From JAGNDO01 sp963704975 (lineage in GTDB: Bacteria > Chloroflexota > Anaerolineae > Caldilineales > Caldilineaceae): a DNA stretch of 64,000 nucleotides. The stretch's first letter is position 1. Every line of letters starts with the position of its first letter. The DNA lies in contig CAVPIK010000037.1 in the NCBI GenBank assembly GCA_963704975.1, positions 3,186-67,185 on the forward strand. The letters run 5' to 3'. The position numbers and the translations under genes are program-made. A model generated the notes under the pieces. It did not search any database and was not told the origin of the DNA. It was given only the letters and a program-made list of their open reading frames with translations. This document shows, piece after piece, positions 8,815 through 17,638 of this stretch.

Positions 8815-8838
8815 CCGATTCACGTTAACGCGAATCGG
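8815..8838. promoter_or_regulatory. 24-bp near-perfect palindrome between htrA and phoB
   Basis: The two 12-base halves are complementary with a single mismatch; the centre is CGTTAACG. It lies in the divergent promoter region, 138 bases before the htrA start, which suggests an operator for a dimeric regulator acting on htrA or on both genes. Confidence 0.45.
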
Positions 8839-8889
8839 TCTTGCGGTCAACGAGACCTGGTGGGATCCCGTGGTAGGGCCCCTACCGTG

Positions 8890-8927
8890 TTAACCCAGCG
8901 CTTATTTGCGTTGACAAACTTTTGACC
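8890..8927 (+). promoter_or_regulatory. Pho-box-like direct repeats upstream of phoB
   Basis: TTAACC at 8890-8895, CTTATT at 8901-8906, TTGACA at 8911-8916 and TTGACC at 8922-8927. The first and last pairs are spaced by five bases, an 11-bp period like PhoP/PhoB boxes. The array precedes the response regulator, which suggests autoregulation. Confidence 0.5.
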
Positions 8928-8994
8928 GACTTCGGGTCTGTGGTTAAATGAGGCAATTGTTTGTGATAAACCCTGATCTGAAAGGATCGCTCCT

Positions 8995-9733
8995 GTGTCA
9001 GACAGTGTGATGGACAAAGTTTTGGTGGTCGAGGACGAACTCACCCTGCGGGAGACCTTGGAATACAACCTGACCCGCCAGGGATACCAGGTCTTCACCG
9101 CCGCGGATGGCCGGGCCGGGGTGGACGCGGCCCGCCAGCACCGCCCGGACGTCATCGTCCTCGACGTGATGCTGCCCGGCCTGGACGGCTTCGAGGTCTG
9201 CCGCATCCTGCGCCAGGAGATGCATGTGCCCATCCTCATGCTCACCGCCCGGGCTGATGAGATCGACAAGATCGTGGGGCTGGAAGTGGGGGCCGACGAC
9301 TATATGACCAAGCCCTTCAGCATGCGGGAACTGTTGGCCCGGGTCAAAGCCCTGCTGCGCCGGGTGCGCATGATCCGCGAAGAGGTGGCCGCCGAACAGC
9401 CCGCGGCCAACGAAGACGCCCTGCCCCAGGCCGAGGTGTGGACCTTCGGCGATCTGGTCGTGGACCTGGATCGCTGGGAAGTGCGGATGAAGGGGCAGCA
9501 GGTCCACATCAAGCCCAAAGAGTTCGAACTGCTCATCTTCTTGGTCCGCAACCGGGGCATGGTCCTCAGCCGGGACCAAATCCTGGAGCGGGTGTGGGGA
9601 TGGGAATACGACGGCGACTCCCGCACGGTCAGCGTCCACGTGCGCTGGCTGCGCGAGAAGATCGAGGCCGACCCGCGCCAACCCCACCCGCCTCGTCACC
9701 GTGCGCGGCGTCGGCTATCGGTTTGACGGGTAA
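8995..9733 (+). CDS. phoB: Phosphate-regulon response regulator PhoB/PhoP (frameshift near the C-terminus)
   Basis: OmpR/PhoB-type transcriptional regulator activated by phosphorylation under phosphate limitation. The receiver domain (residues 5-120) has the acidic pair VVEDE, the phospho-acceptor in VIVLDVMLPG (about 53) and the conserved Lys in MTKPFS. The winged-helix DNA-binding domain (about 140-245) contains LKPKEFELL-like text, LSRDQILERVWG and SVHVRWLREKIE. One extra C in the CCCC at 9682-9685 breaks the end; repaired it finishes TRLVTVRGVGYRFDG, the usual family terminus, at the TAA of 9731-9733. GTG 8995 has AAGGA upstream; ATG 9010 is an alternative. The kinase starts three bases later, and pst genes follow, which fixes its role. 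Confidence 0.92.
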
Positions 9734-9735
9734 CT

Positions 9736-11170
9736 ATGCTCCGAACCATACGCAATCGTATCATCTTCTATAATCTGCTCCTCGTCCTCGGCTTGATCGG
9801 AGGGGGATGGCTCTTTGTGGCCCAGGTCGACCTGAGCCCAGCGCCAACTGCCCTGGGCGATCTTGGCCGGCGGGGTCATCGCCTTGGGATCATCCGTGCT
9901 GCTCTCGGCCTATTTGGCCGCGTCCATCGAGCGCCCCTTGCGCCGGTTGACCGGCGTGGTCGAGCGCATGGGCAGCGGCGATCTCTCGGCCCGTCTGCTG
10001 CCCATGCGCCAGGACGAAGTGGGCAAGCTCACCGGTGCGGTCAACATCATGGCGGACCGGTTGACCGAGCAGATGGCAAACCTGCACCAGGAGCAGGGGC
10101 GGCTCTCCACGGTCCTCAACCACATGGCCGATGGGGTGATCTTCATCGGCGCGGACAACCGGGTGGCCCTGATCAACCCCGCCGCGGCCCGGCTTTTGGA
10201 GCTGGATCAAGCGTGGGCCTTGGGCCGTTCCTTTGCCCAAGTGGTGCGGGATCATCGCTTGATGGACCTGTGGGCGCAGTCTCGGCAGGAAAATCGGGAG
10301 GTGACCGGCACCCTCGAAACCCGCTCCGATGACCGCTTTATGCGCATCCTCCTCACCCCCATCCCCGGCAGCGGCCCGACCCCGGATTTTCTGCTCATCC
10401 TGCAAGATCTCACCCAGACCCGCCGTCTGGAGACCGCCCGCCGGGACTTTGTCAGCAACATCTCCCACGAACTGCGCACCCCCCTGGCCTCTCTGCGCGC
10501 CCTGGCCGACACCCTGCGGGACGGCGCGTTGGACGACCCCCCGGCGGCCATCCGCTTTCTGGACCGCATGGATGTGGAGGTCGATTCCCTGACCCAAATG
10601 GTGCAGGAATTGCTGGAGCTTTCCCGCATCGAGTCGGGCCAGGTGCCCATCCGCTTGCAGCCCACGGATCTGGCCCAGGTGACCCGCATGGCCGTGGACC
10701 GTCTGCGCGCCCAGGCCGAGCGGGCCCAGGTGATCCTCAACGCAGACCTGCCGCCGGATCTGCCCCCGGTGCTGGCTGATGGGGAACGACTAGCCCAGGT
10801 GCTGACCAATCTGATCCACAATGCCATCAAGTTTACCGATGCTGGGGGCCAGATCAGCGTGCGGGTCTTCGTGGCCCCGGTCGATTCCTTGCAAATGGCC
10901 CGGCGATCCGGCATCGTCTTTCCCGATCCCCATGCGCTGCTGGCCGCGGTGACCGTCACCGACACGGGCGTCGGCATCCCCTCGGCAGATCTGCCCCGCA
11001 TCTTCGAGCGTTTCTACAAGACCGACCGGGCCAGGGCCAGCGGCGGCACGGGCCTGGGGTTGGCCATCGCCAAGCATGTGATCCACGCCCACCACGGCCA
11101 CATCTGGGCCGCCAGCCGCCTGGGCAAAGGCAGCACGTTTACGTTTGTGCTGCCCTTGGCCGACGTGTAG
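9736..11170 (+). CDS. phoR: Phosphate-regulon sensor histidine kinase PhoR (frameshift near the N-terminus)
   Basis: Membrane histidine kinase partner of PhoB. Order: TM helix 1 (VLGLIGGGWLFV), a very short outside loop, TM helix 2 (GVIALGSSVLLSAYLAA), HAMP (SIERPLRRLTGVVERMGSGD), PAS (about 125-200), HisKA with the phospho-His in FVSNISHELRTPLASL (about 244), and HATPase_c with N box NLIHNAIKFTD, G1 DTGVGIP, F box FERFYK and G2 GGTGLGLAI. The frame breaks between VAQVDLSPA and LPWAILAGG (about 9840-9862). The tiny sensor loop fits kinases that read phosphate through the Pst/PhoU complex rather than directly. A 12-bp hairpin follows its stop. Confidence 0.9.
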
Positions 11171-11193
11171 AGACGCAAATCTTGCGTCTCTAC
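11167..11193 (+). terminator. Hairpin after phoR
   Basis: GTAGAGACGCAA (11167-11178) pairs perfectly with 11182-11193 over a three-base loop. The stem overlaps the phoR stop codon. No clear T-run follows, so it may attenuate rather than fully stop transcription into pstS. Confidence 0.5.
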
Positions 11194-11234
11194 GCTGTTC
11201 TCCTCGGTTTTCCCCGTTTCGCATCCCCACAAGA

Positions 11235-11295
11235 TTAACAAAAGATTAACCACTCGATAATCATCTCTTGATGAGATCTACCCCAAAAATTAACC
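11235..11295 (+). promoter_or_regulatory. Pho-box-like repeats upstream of pstS
   Basis: TTAACA (11235-11240), five bases, TTAACC (11246-11251) reproduces the TTNACA-N5-TTNACN layout of PhoP boxes. A third TTAACC stands at 11290-11295, five 11-bp turns further. The array lies 70-130 bases before the pstS start and implies PhoB control of pstSCAB. Confidence 0.6.
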
Positions 11296-11364
11296 ACTGC
11301 GGCGCATACTGGCTCTCGGATAGTCATTGAAATTGTTTCCGATTCCAACACAAAGGTAAAAACT

Positions 11365-12375
11365 ATGCGACGTTTTGTGACATTGAGTTTGTTGATTTTG
11401 GCCCTGGTTCTGACGGCTTGCGGCGGCAACGATGAAGCCCCCGCCGTGGAAGCCCCGGCATCGGCCCCGGCCGCGGTAGAAGCATCCGCCCCCGCCGCCG
11501 ACCTGGCCGCGGACGAGTTGCCCCTGGCCGACCCCTTCGAAGTCAGCGGCGAGATCATCGTGGCCGGTAGCTCCACGGTCTTCCCCCTGGCCGAGCGCAT
11601 GGCCGAGCGCTTCCGGGACGAGGGCTTTGACGGCAACATCACCATCGACAGCATCGGCAGCGGTGCCGGTTTCGAGCGCTTCTGCGTCAGCGGCGAGACG
11701 GACATCGGCAACGCCAGCCGGGCCATCAAGGATTCTGAGGTGGAGAGCTGCCAGGCCATCGGTCGAGAACCCCTGGAGATTCGTGTGGGCACCGATGCCC
11801 TGGCCGTCGTGGTCAGCACAGAGAACGATTTTGCCACCAACATCACCCTGGAAGAGCTGGCCGCCCTCTTTAGCACGGCCAGCACCTGGGCCGATGTCAA
11901 CCCGGCCTGGCCCGCCGAGCCCATCCAGCGCTTCACCCCTGGCACGGACAGCGGCACCTTCGACTACTTTGTGGAAGAGGTCTTTGACACGGACGCCAAG
12001 CCCCTGCTCTCCGCCGCCAACGTGCAGTTGAGCGAGGACGACAACGTGCTGGTCCAGGGTGTGGAAGGCAGCCCCTACGCCATCGGCTACTTCGGCTACG
12101 CCTACTATGAAGAGAACGCCGGACGGCTGAAGGTGCTCTCGGTGGAGGGCGTGGAGCCCAGCGCGGCCACGGTGGATAGCAACGAATATCCCCTGGCCCG
12201 CCCCCTCTTCATCTACACCACGGCCCAGATCATGCAAGAAAAGCCCCAGGTGGCAACCTTCGTCAACTTCTTCCTGACCTATGTGAACGAAGAGGTGATC
12301 GATGTGGGCTACTTCCCGGCCAATGCCGAAGCCCTGACCGCGGCCAAGATGGCCTGGAAAGAGGCCATGAAGTAA
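11365..12375 (+). CDS. pstS: Phosphate ABC transporter substrate-binding lipoprotein PstS
   Basis: Extracytoplasmic phosphate-binding component of the Pst transporter. The signal peptide ends in the lipobox LTAC (Cys about residue 19), followed by an Ala/Pro/Glu-rich linker to about residue 55. The PstS fold then starts at EIIVAGSSTVFPLAE, whose Ser/Thr bind phosphate. Other family segments are SIGSGAGFERFCVSGETDIGNASR, FTPGTDSGTFDYFVEEVF and SPYAIGYFGYAYY. At 336 residues it has the normal length. AAAGG precedes ATG 11365. Pho-box-like repeats lie upstream and the permease genes downstream. Confidence 0.95.
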   Translation: MRRFVTLSLLILALVLTACGGNDEAPAVEAPASAPAAVEASAPAADLAADELPLADPFEVSGEIIVAGSSTVFPLAERMAERFRDEGFDGNITIDSIGSGAGFERFCVSGETDIGNASRAIKDSEVESCQAIGREPLEIRVGTDALAVVVSTENDFATNITLEELAALFSTASTWADVNPAWPAEPIQRFTPGTDSGTFDYFVEEVFDTDAKPLLSAANVQLSEDDNVLVQGVEGSPYAIGYFGYAYYEENAGRLKVLSVEGVEPSAATVDSNEYPLARPLFIYTTAQIMQEKPQVATFVNFFLTYVNEEVIDVGYFPANAEALTAAKMAWKEAMK

Positions 12376-12475
12376 TCGTCGGGCCCATTGGTGGGTCCCA
12401 TTGATGGTTCAAGAAGTAGGTGGGAAGGGGCCGCACAAGCCTCTTCCCACCTGTTCGCGGCAGAAAGGTGGTTCT

Positions 12476-13465
12476 ATGTTGAACCAAGTGAGCGAAAAGC
12501 AGGGCAACGGGGTCGCTGGCCCCCAAGGATTTGACCTCACCTCCCGGCGACGGATTGGTGAATCGCTGATTCAGGGCTTTCTCTTTTTCTGCGGGGCGGT
12601 CTCCATTTTGACCACCGTGGGCATTCTCTATGTGTTGGGCCAGGAAACCTGGCTCTTTTTTCGCCGGGCCGAGGTCACGTTGGCTGAGTTCTTCACCAGC
12701 ACCACCTGGCAACCGGCGATTTTGGATTTTGGCATCTGGCCCCTGGTCAACGCCACCCTGCTCACCAGCGCCATCGCCATGTTGGTGGCCCTGCCCCTGG
12801 GCTTGATGATCGCCCTCTATCTGAGCGAATATGCCTCCCACCGGGCCAGGAGCATCCTCAAGCCCATTTTGGAGGTGCTGGCCGGGATGCCCACCGTGGT
12901 CTACGGCTACTTCGCCCTCATGTTCATGACCCCCATCCTGCGGGGCATCTTTGGCCGGGATGTGGTGGATATCTACAACACCGCCTCCGCCGGCATCGTC
13001 ATCGGCATCCTGATCCTGCCCCTGGTCACCAGCATGAGCGAGGATGCCCTGACCGCAGTGCCAAAATCCCTGCGGGAGGCGGCCTTTGGCCTGGGGGCCA
13101 CCCGGCTGGAGACGGCGGTGTGGGTGGTGTTGCCCGCGGCCCTCTCCGGGCTGGCCGCCGCCTTCATCGTGGCCATCTCCCGGGCCATCGGCGAGACCAT
13201 GGTGGTGGCCATTGCCGCCGGGGCCGGTCCCCGCAACTTTAACAGTTGGGCAGAAGCCCTGGACGGCGGGCAGATGCTCAACCCCTTCAAGGCCGCCGAG
13301 ACCATGACCGGCCACATCGTGCGCATCAGCGGCGGGGACATCAGCTACGATTCCCTGGACTATGACAGCCTCTTCGCCATCGGCATGTTGCTCTTCTTGA
13401 TGACCTTGGGGCTGAACATCATCAGCCGCATGGTGGTGCGCCGCTTCCGGGAAGTCTACGAATAA
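12476..13465 (+). CDS. pstC: Phosphate ABC transporter permease PstC
   Basis: Inner-membrane permease subunit pairing with PstA. The 329-residue protein has about six membrane helices. The core runs from LPLGLMIALYLSEYASH through EVLAGMPTVVYGYFALMF to the ABC-permease EAA loop EAAFGLGATRLETAVWVVLP and ISRAIGETMVVAIAAG. ATG 12476 is chosen for the AGAAAGGTGG ribosome site; longer in-frame starts run into the spacer after pstS. The frame is intact. It lies 100 bases after pstS and 11 bases before pstA. Confidence 0.95.
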   Translation: MLNQVSEKQGNGVAGPQGFDLTSRRRIGESLIQGFLFFCGAVSILTTVGILYVLGQETWLFFRRAEVTLAEFFTSTTWQPAILDFGIWPLVNATLLTSAIAMLVALPLGLMIALYLSEYASHRARSILKPILEVLAGMPTVVYGYFALMFMTPILRGIFGRDVVDIYNTASAGIVIGILILPLVTSMSEDALTAVPKSLREAAFGLGATRLETAVWVVLPAALSGLAAAFIVAISRAIGETMVVAIAAGAGPRNFNSWAEALDGGQMLNPFKAAETMTGHIVRISGGDISYDSLDYDSLFAIGMLLFLMTLGLNIISRMVVRRFREVYE

Positions 13466-13476
13466 AGGCATACATT

Positions 13477-14743
13477 ATGGCACTCGATATTGAGCGAACC
13501 CAAAGCAACTACCCCGAAGGGCCAGAGATGGTGGCGGATGTGCACCGCCGACGGCGGCGGGGCACCATTTGGCGCACGACCTTTATGGCCTCGACCCTGG
13601 TGGGGATCATCGCCCTCATGGCCCTGATTTTGAACATCATGGATGGGGCCTTTGGCTATGTGGCCGTGCAGAACGCGATCGATCCCATCACCCTGGCCGT
13701 GGACGGGGTGGCGGTGCAGGATCTCTCCAAAGAGCAGTTGATCACCATCTTGGAAGGCCACGTCTCCGCCGGCCTCATACGCCGCTTCGAGCGGGACGAG
13801 CCTTTTGCCGACCGCAGCCGGGCCAATGTCTACGATCTGGTGGTGGAACGGGTGATCGAACCCACAATCGTGGATACGTGGTCGTTGAGCGACTCGATCT
13901 TCAAGCGGAGCGAAATCTTGGCCACCGTGGCCACCATCCCCGAAGGGGAACTGGTCTTCCGCAGTTGGCTGAGCATGGACTTCATCACCTCGCCCCAGTC
14001 CTCCGTGCCGGAGGATGCGGGCGTGCGCACGGCCATTCTCGGCTCGTTGTGGGTGATTTTGATCGTGATTGTGGTCTCCATGCCCCTGGGCGTGGGCGCG
14101 GCGATCTACCTGGAGGAGTACGCCGGGGACAACCGGTTGAACCGGCTGATCGAGACCAACATCAACAACCTGGCCGGGGTGCCCTCCATCATCTATGGCA
14201 TGTTGGGGCTGGCCATCTTTGTGCGCATCATGGAGCCCATCACCAGCGGGGCGCTTCTTGGGCGGGGTGGATCCCACCACGGCCAACGGGCGCACGGTTC
14301 TCTCGGCCGGCCTCACCCTGGCCCTGCTGATCCTGCCCCTGATCATCATCAACAGCCGGGAGGCCGTGCGGGCGGTGCCCAGCTCCTTGCGCCAGGCCAG
14401 CTATGGGCTGGGGGCCACCAAGTGGCAGACCATCTGGCATCATGTCTTGCCCAGCGCCATGCCCGGCATCCTGACCGGGACCATCCTTTCCATCTCCCGG
14501 GCCATCGGCGAGACCGCTCCCCTGGTGGTGATCGGGGCCTCCACCTTCATCGTGGTGGACCCGTCCGGCCCGTTCAGCAAGTTCACCACCCTGCCCATCC
14601 AGATCTACCAGTGGACCTCCCGCCCCCAGGATGAGTTCCGCAACATCGCCGCCGCAGCCATCATCGTGCTGATGATCATGCTGCTCACCCTCAACGCATC
14701 GGCGGTGATCTTGCGCAACCGCTTCAGCTCCAGGAGAGCCTAA
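13477..14743 (+). CDS. pstA: Phosphate ABC transporter permease PstA (one frameshift)
   Basis: Second permease subunit of the Pst transporter. After TM1 (about 27-50) there is a long extracytoplasmic segment of about 130 residues (DPITLAVDGVAVQDL onward) before the permease core. The core has MPLGVGAAIYLEEYAGDN, LAGVPSIIYGMLGLAIF, the EAA loop RQASYGLGATKWQTIWHHVL and ISRAIGETAPLVVIGAS. A -1 break near 14250-14256 separates SGALL from GGVDPTTANGRTVLSAGL. The long insert between TM1 and the core is larger than in the E. coli protein. The stop lies two bases before pstB. Confidence 0.92.
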
Positions 14744-14745
14744 TC

Positions 14746-15580
14746 ATGTTGAATCTGAAACCACCCACCCCGTCCCATGCCAACGGTTCGGCAAATGGCT
14801 CCGATAAGTATGCCGAGACCTATGCCGTGGAGCTGCGGGACGTGAACATCTACTACGGCGCGTTCCACGCCGTGCAGAATGTCAACCTGCAACTGGCCGA
14901 GCGCAAGATCACGGCCATGATCGGGCCGTCCGGCTGTGGCAAAAGCACGGTCCTGCGCTCCATCAACCGCATGAACGACCTGATCCCCATCGCCCGGCTG
15001 GAGGGCCAGGTCCTGTTCAAGGGCGCGGACATCTATGCCAAAAATGTGGACCCGGTGGAGGTGCGGCGGCACATCGGCATGGTCTTCCAAAAGCCCAATC
15101 CCTTCCCCAAGAGCATCTATGAAAATGTGGCCTGGGGGGCCAAGATCAACGGCTTCAAGGGGGATCATGGACGAGCTGGTGGAGAACTCCTTGCGGGGCG
15201 CGGCCCTGTGGGACGAGGTGAAGGACAAGCTGCAACAGAGCGCCCTGGGCATCTCCGGCGGCCAGCAGCAGCGGCTGTGCATCGCCCGCACCATCGCCGT
15301 CCAGCCCGACATCATCCTGATGGACGAGCCCGCCTCGGCCCTGGACCCCATCGCCACCCTGCGCATCGAGGATCTGATGCGGGAACTGGCCCAGCAGTAC
15401 ACCATCATCGTGGTCACCCACAACATGCAACAGGCCGCCCGTGTCTCCGACTACACCGCCTTCTTCACCGTCAATGAAGAACGCACGGGAATGATGGTAG
15501 AATATGGGGCAACCGACGAAATCTTCACCAACCCCAAGGACGAGCGCACAGAAGGTTATATTACTGGGCGCTTTGGGTAG
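14746..15580 (+). CDS. pstB: Phosphate ABC transporter ATP-binding protein PstB (one frameshift)
   Basis: ATPase that powers phosphate import. Walker A is GPSGCGKST (about 63-71), the Q-loop GMVFQKPNPFPKSIYEN, the signature LGISGGQQQRLCIART, Walker B IILMDEPASALDP and the H-loop VVTHNMQQAARV. The ending DEIFTNPKDERTEGYITGRFG is characteristic of PstB. One extra G in the G-run at 15159-15163 breaks the frame between NGFKG and IMDELVENSL. The N-terminal extension of about 25 residues rich in Asn/Gly/Ser is longer than usual. It begins two bases after pstA. Confidence 0.95.
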
Positions 15581-15583
15581 ATC

Positions 15584-15662
15584 GGGGATTGGGGATTAGG
15601 GATTGGGGATTCGACCCCACCCAATCCCCAATCCCCAATCTCCAATCCTCAATCCTCAATCA
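15584..15662. repeat. Word-type inverted repeat (GGGGATT words) between pstB and phoU
   Basis: GGGGATT/AGGGATT words on the left (15584-15612) face CCCAATC/CCTCAATC words on the right (15617-15660). The arms are imperfect but clearly complementary. It fills the whole pstB-phoU spacer, so any hairpin would lie inside the operon mRNA. Confidence 0.75.
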
Positions 15663-15680
15663 CACCCAACCGGAGGCCAT

Positions 15681-16373
15681 ATGCCAGTCAATATCCGCGA
15701 ACGATTTGAACGAAAACTGAATAACCTGCGGGATCGCATCCTGCATGTGGGCAGCTTGGTGGAGCAGCAGATGACCCTGGCCCAGTCCGCCTTTGAGGGG
15801 CTGGACAAGGGGCTGGCCCACGAAGTCTATGTGCTGGACGAAAAGGTCAACGCCGCCCGCTTCGAGATCGAAGATCTCTGCCTGCAACTGATCGTGACCC
15901 AACAGCCCATGGCCAGAGATCTGCGCCTGATCGTGGCCGCCATGAACATGGTGGTGGATCTGGAGCGCATGGGCGATCAGGCCAAGGGCATCGCCAAGGT
16001 CATCCCCCACATGCGGGAGCATCTGGACCTGCCCAAGCCGCCCGAACTGCGGGAGATGGCCATCATGGGCCGCAGCATGATCAACCAGGCCATGCAGGCC
16101 TACGCCACGGGGGATGTGGCCCTGGCCACCTCCATCCCGCCCATGGATGACGATGTGGACAAGCTCTACGCCAAGGTCTTCACCCAGGTCATGTACATGA
16201 TGACCGAGGTCAAAGATCCCCAAGAGGCCGAGGCCACCTACGAACTCCTGCGGGTGGCCCGAGAGTTGGAGCGCTATGCCGACCTGGCCACCAACGTGGC
16301 CGAGCGGGTGATCTTCATGGCCACCGGCCACATGATCGAGACCAACGTCGACCGGGAAGGCCCGGTGGCGTAG
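15681..16373 (+). CDS. phoU: Phosphate signalling regulator PhoU
   Basis: Cytoplasmic helical protein that couples Pst transport to PhoR and restrains the regulon when phosphate is plentiful. It contains two copies of the three-helix PhoU repeat: residues about 10-100 (RDRILHVGSLVEQQMTLAQ, with the metal-site type text MVVDLERMGDQAKGIA) and about 115-220 (ending RVARELERYADLATNVAERV). Both E/DxxxD-type metal motifs are present. ATG 15681 follows a CGGAGG ribosome site; an in-frame upstream extension is only repeat sequence. The 230-residue length is normal and the frame is intact. Confidence 0.94.
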   Translation: MPVNIRERFERKLNNLRDRILHVGSLVEQQMTLAQSAFEGLDKGLAHEVYVLDEKVNAARFEIEDLCLQLIVTQQPMARDLRLIVAAMNMVVDLERMGDQAKGIAKVIPHMREHLDLPKPPELREMAIMGRSMINQAMQAYATGDVALATSIPPMDDDVDKLYAKVFTQVMYMMTEVKDPQEAEATYELLRVARELERYADLATNVAERVIFMATGHMIETNVDREGPVA

Positions 16374-16384
16374 CCCTCTCCCTT

Positions 16385-16413
16385 CTCGTTCCCACGCGCC
16401 GCGTGGGAACGAG
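16385..16413. repeat. CTCGTTCCCACGC palindromic repeat
   Basis: Thirteen-base perfect arms (16385-16397 with 16401-16413) around GCC. The same palindrome, slightly changed, heads the hairpin cluster at 41435-41529, so this is a dispersed REP-like element. It lies between phoU and arsC. Confidence 0.8.
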
Positions 16414-16439
16414 CGATGTCTCTTGAAGAAAGGACAACC

Positions 16440-16886
16440 ATGAGCAAAAAGCGTGTACTCATCCTCTGCACAGGCAATTCCTGTCGCAGCCAGATGGCCG
16501 AGGCGTTGATCAACAATTTTATGGGCGACACCTGGCTGGCATTCTCGGCCGGGACTGCGCCCACGGGCTATGTGCATCCCCTGGCCATGCGGGCGTTGGA
16601 TGCCCTGGGCATGGATTTGACCCAGTTGCGCTCCAAAGATGTGGAAGAGTTCCACGGCCAAAGTTTCGATGCGGTGATCACCGTGTGCGACGACGCGGCG
16701 GAGAATTGCCCGGTCTGGCTGGACGGCGGCACGGTGGTGCATATCGGCTTCCCCGATCCGGCCAAGTTTGTGGGCAGCGAGGCCGAACAGTTCAACGAGT
16801 TCCGCCGGGTGCGGGACGCCATCCGCAGCAAGGTCTTTGCCTATTTGCAGGCGCATGAAACGAGGCAACATGCTGTTAGCCATTGA
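16440..16886 (+). CDS. Arsenate reductase ArsC / low-molecular-weight protein tyrosine phosphatase family
   Basis: Low-molecular-weight PTPase-fold protein with the P-loop CTGNSCRSQMAEA at about residues 10-22, the phosphate- or arsenate-binding CX5R loop. The later Cys and Asp text (VCDDAAENCPVW, FPDPAKF) matches thioredoxin-coupled ArsC proteins: the Cys pair near 82-90 and the FPDP motif. It probably reduces arsenate to arsenite in the cytoplasm. Placement directly after pstSCAB-phoU fits, because arsenate enters through phosphate transporters. AAAGGA precedes ATG 16440. The 3' end overlaps coaX by 17 bases. A tyrosine phosphatase role cannot be excluded. Confidence 0.82.
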   Translation: MSKKRVLILCTGNSCRSQMAEALINNFMGDTWLAFSAGTAPTGYVHPLAMRALDALGMDLTQLRSKDVEEFHGQSFDAVITVCDDAAENCPVWLDGGTVVHIGFPDPAKFVGSEAEQFNEFRRVRDAIRSKVFAYLQAHETRQHAVSH

Positions 16887-17636
16887 CGTCGGCAACACCA
16901 ACGTCACCATCGGCCTCTATCGGGGCGACGAGCTGATCCAGCACTGGCGGCTGGCCACGGCCCACGAGCGCATGCCCGATGAATACGGCTTGCAGATCAT
17001 GGGGCTATTGGCCCACGTCGGCATCGATCCGGCCACCATCGACGGGGCCATCATCGCCTCGGTCGTGCCGCCGTTGACCGGGCGTTGGGTGGAGATCTGC
17101 CGCAACTATCTGCACTGCGAGCCCATCCTGGTGGACAGCCGCACGGACCTGGGCATCAACATCCTCTATGAACCCGCCGCCGCCGTGGGCGCGGACCGCC
17201 TGGTTGACGCCGTGGCCGTGCATCAACTCTACGGCGGCCCGGCCTGCGTGGTGGACTTCGGCACGGCCACCACCTTCGACGCCATCCTGGCCAACGGGGA
17301 CTATCTGGGCGGGGCCATCGTCCCCGGCATCGGCATTTCGTCCGAAGCCCTCTTCCAGCGGGCGGCCAAGCTGCCCAAGGTGGAGATCGCCCGCCCCCCT
17401 CGGCCATCGGCAAAAACACCCCCCACGCCATGCAGTCCGGCCTCTTCTTCGGCTACGTCGGCCTGGTCGAAGGCATGGTCACCCGCTTCCGGGCCGAACT
17501 GGGCGCGGACATGAAAGTCATCGGCACCGGCGGCCTCGCCGCCCTCTTCGCCACCGAAACCGACGTGATCCAGATCATCGCCCCGTGGCTGACGTTGGAT
17601 GGGCTGCGGATTATTTACGACCGGTTGAGGAGTTAA
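16870..17636 (+). CDS. coaX: Type III pantothenate kinase CoaX (one frameshift)
   Basis: Catalyses the first committed step of coenzyme A synthesis, phosphorylating pantothenate. Acetate/sugar-kinase fold motifs are visible: MLLAIDVGNTNVTIGLY (phosphate 1), LGINILYEPAAAVGADRLVDAV, VVDFGTATTFDAI (phosphate 2), GGAIVPGIGISSEALF and VIGTGGLAALFATE (adenosine). A -1 in the C-run at 17394-17399 breaks the frame between EIARPP and SAIGKNTPHAMQSG. Repaired, it is about 255 residues, normal for CoaX. ATG 16870 overlaps arsC, and coaBC starts two bases after its stop, giving a CoA operon. Confidence 0.93.
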
Positions 17637-17638
17637 CC

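Noticed and set aside
12263..13471. A 402-codon open frame on the minus strand opposite pstC, and similar long antisense frames elsewhere (for example opposite thrC, etfA and purD)
   Set aside because: They are low-complexity Gly/His/Gln-rich readings of GC-rich codons antisense to well-identified genes, with no domain of their own.
15159..15163. Programmed ribosomal frameshifting in pstB, pstA, coaBC and others
   Set aside because: No slippery heptamer with a downstream pseudoknot recurs; breaks occur in many unrelated genes, in both directions, often in homopolymers, which fits sequencing error better.
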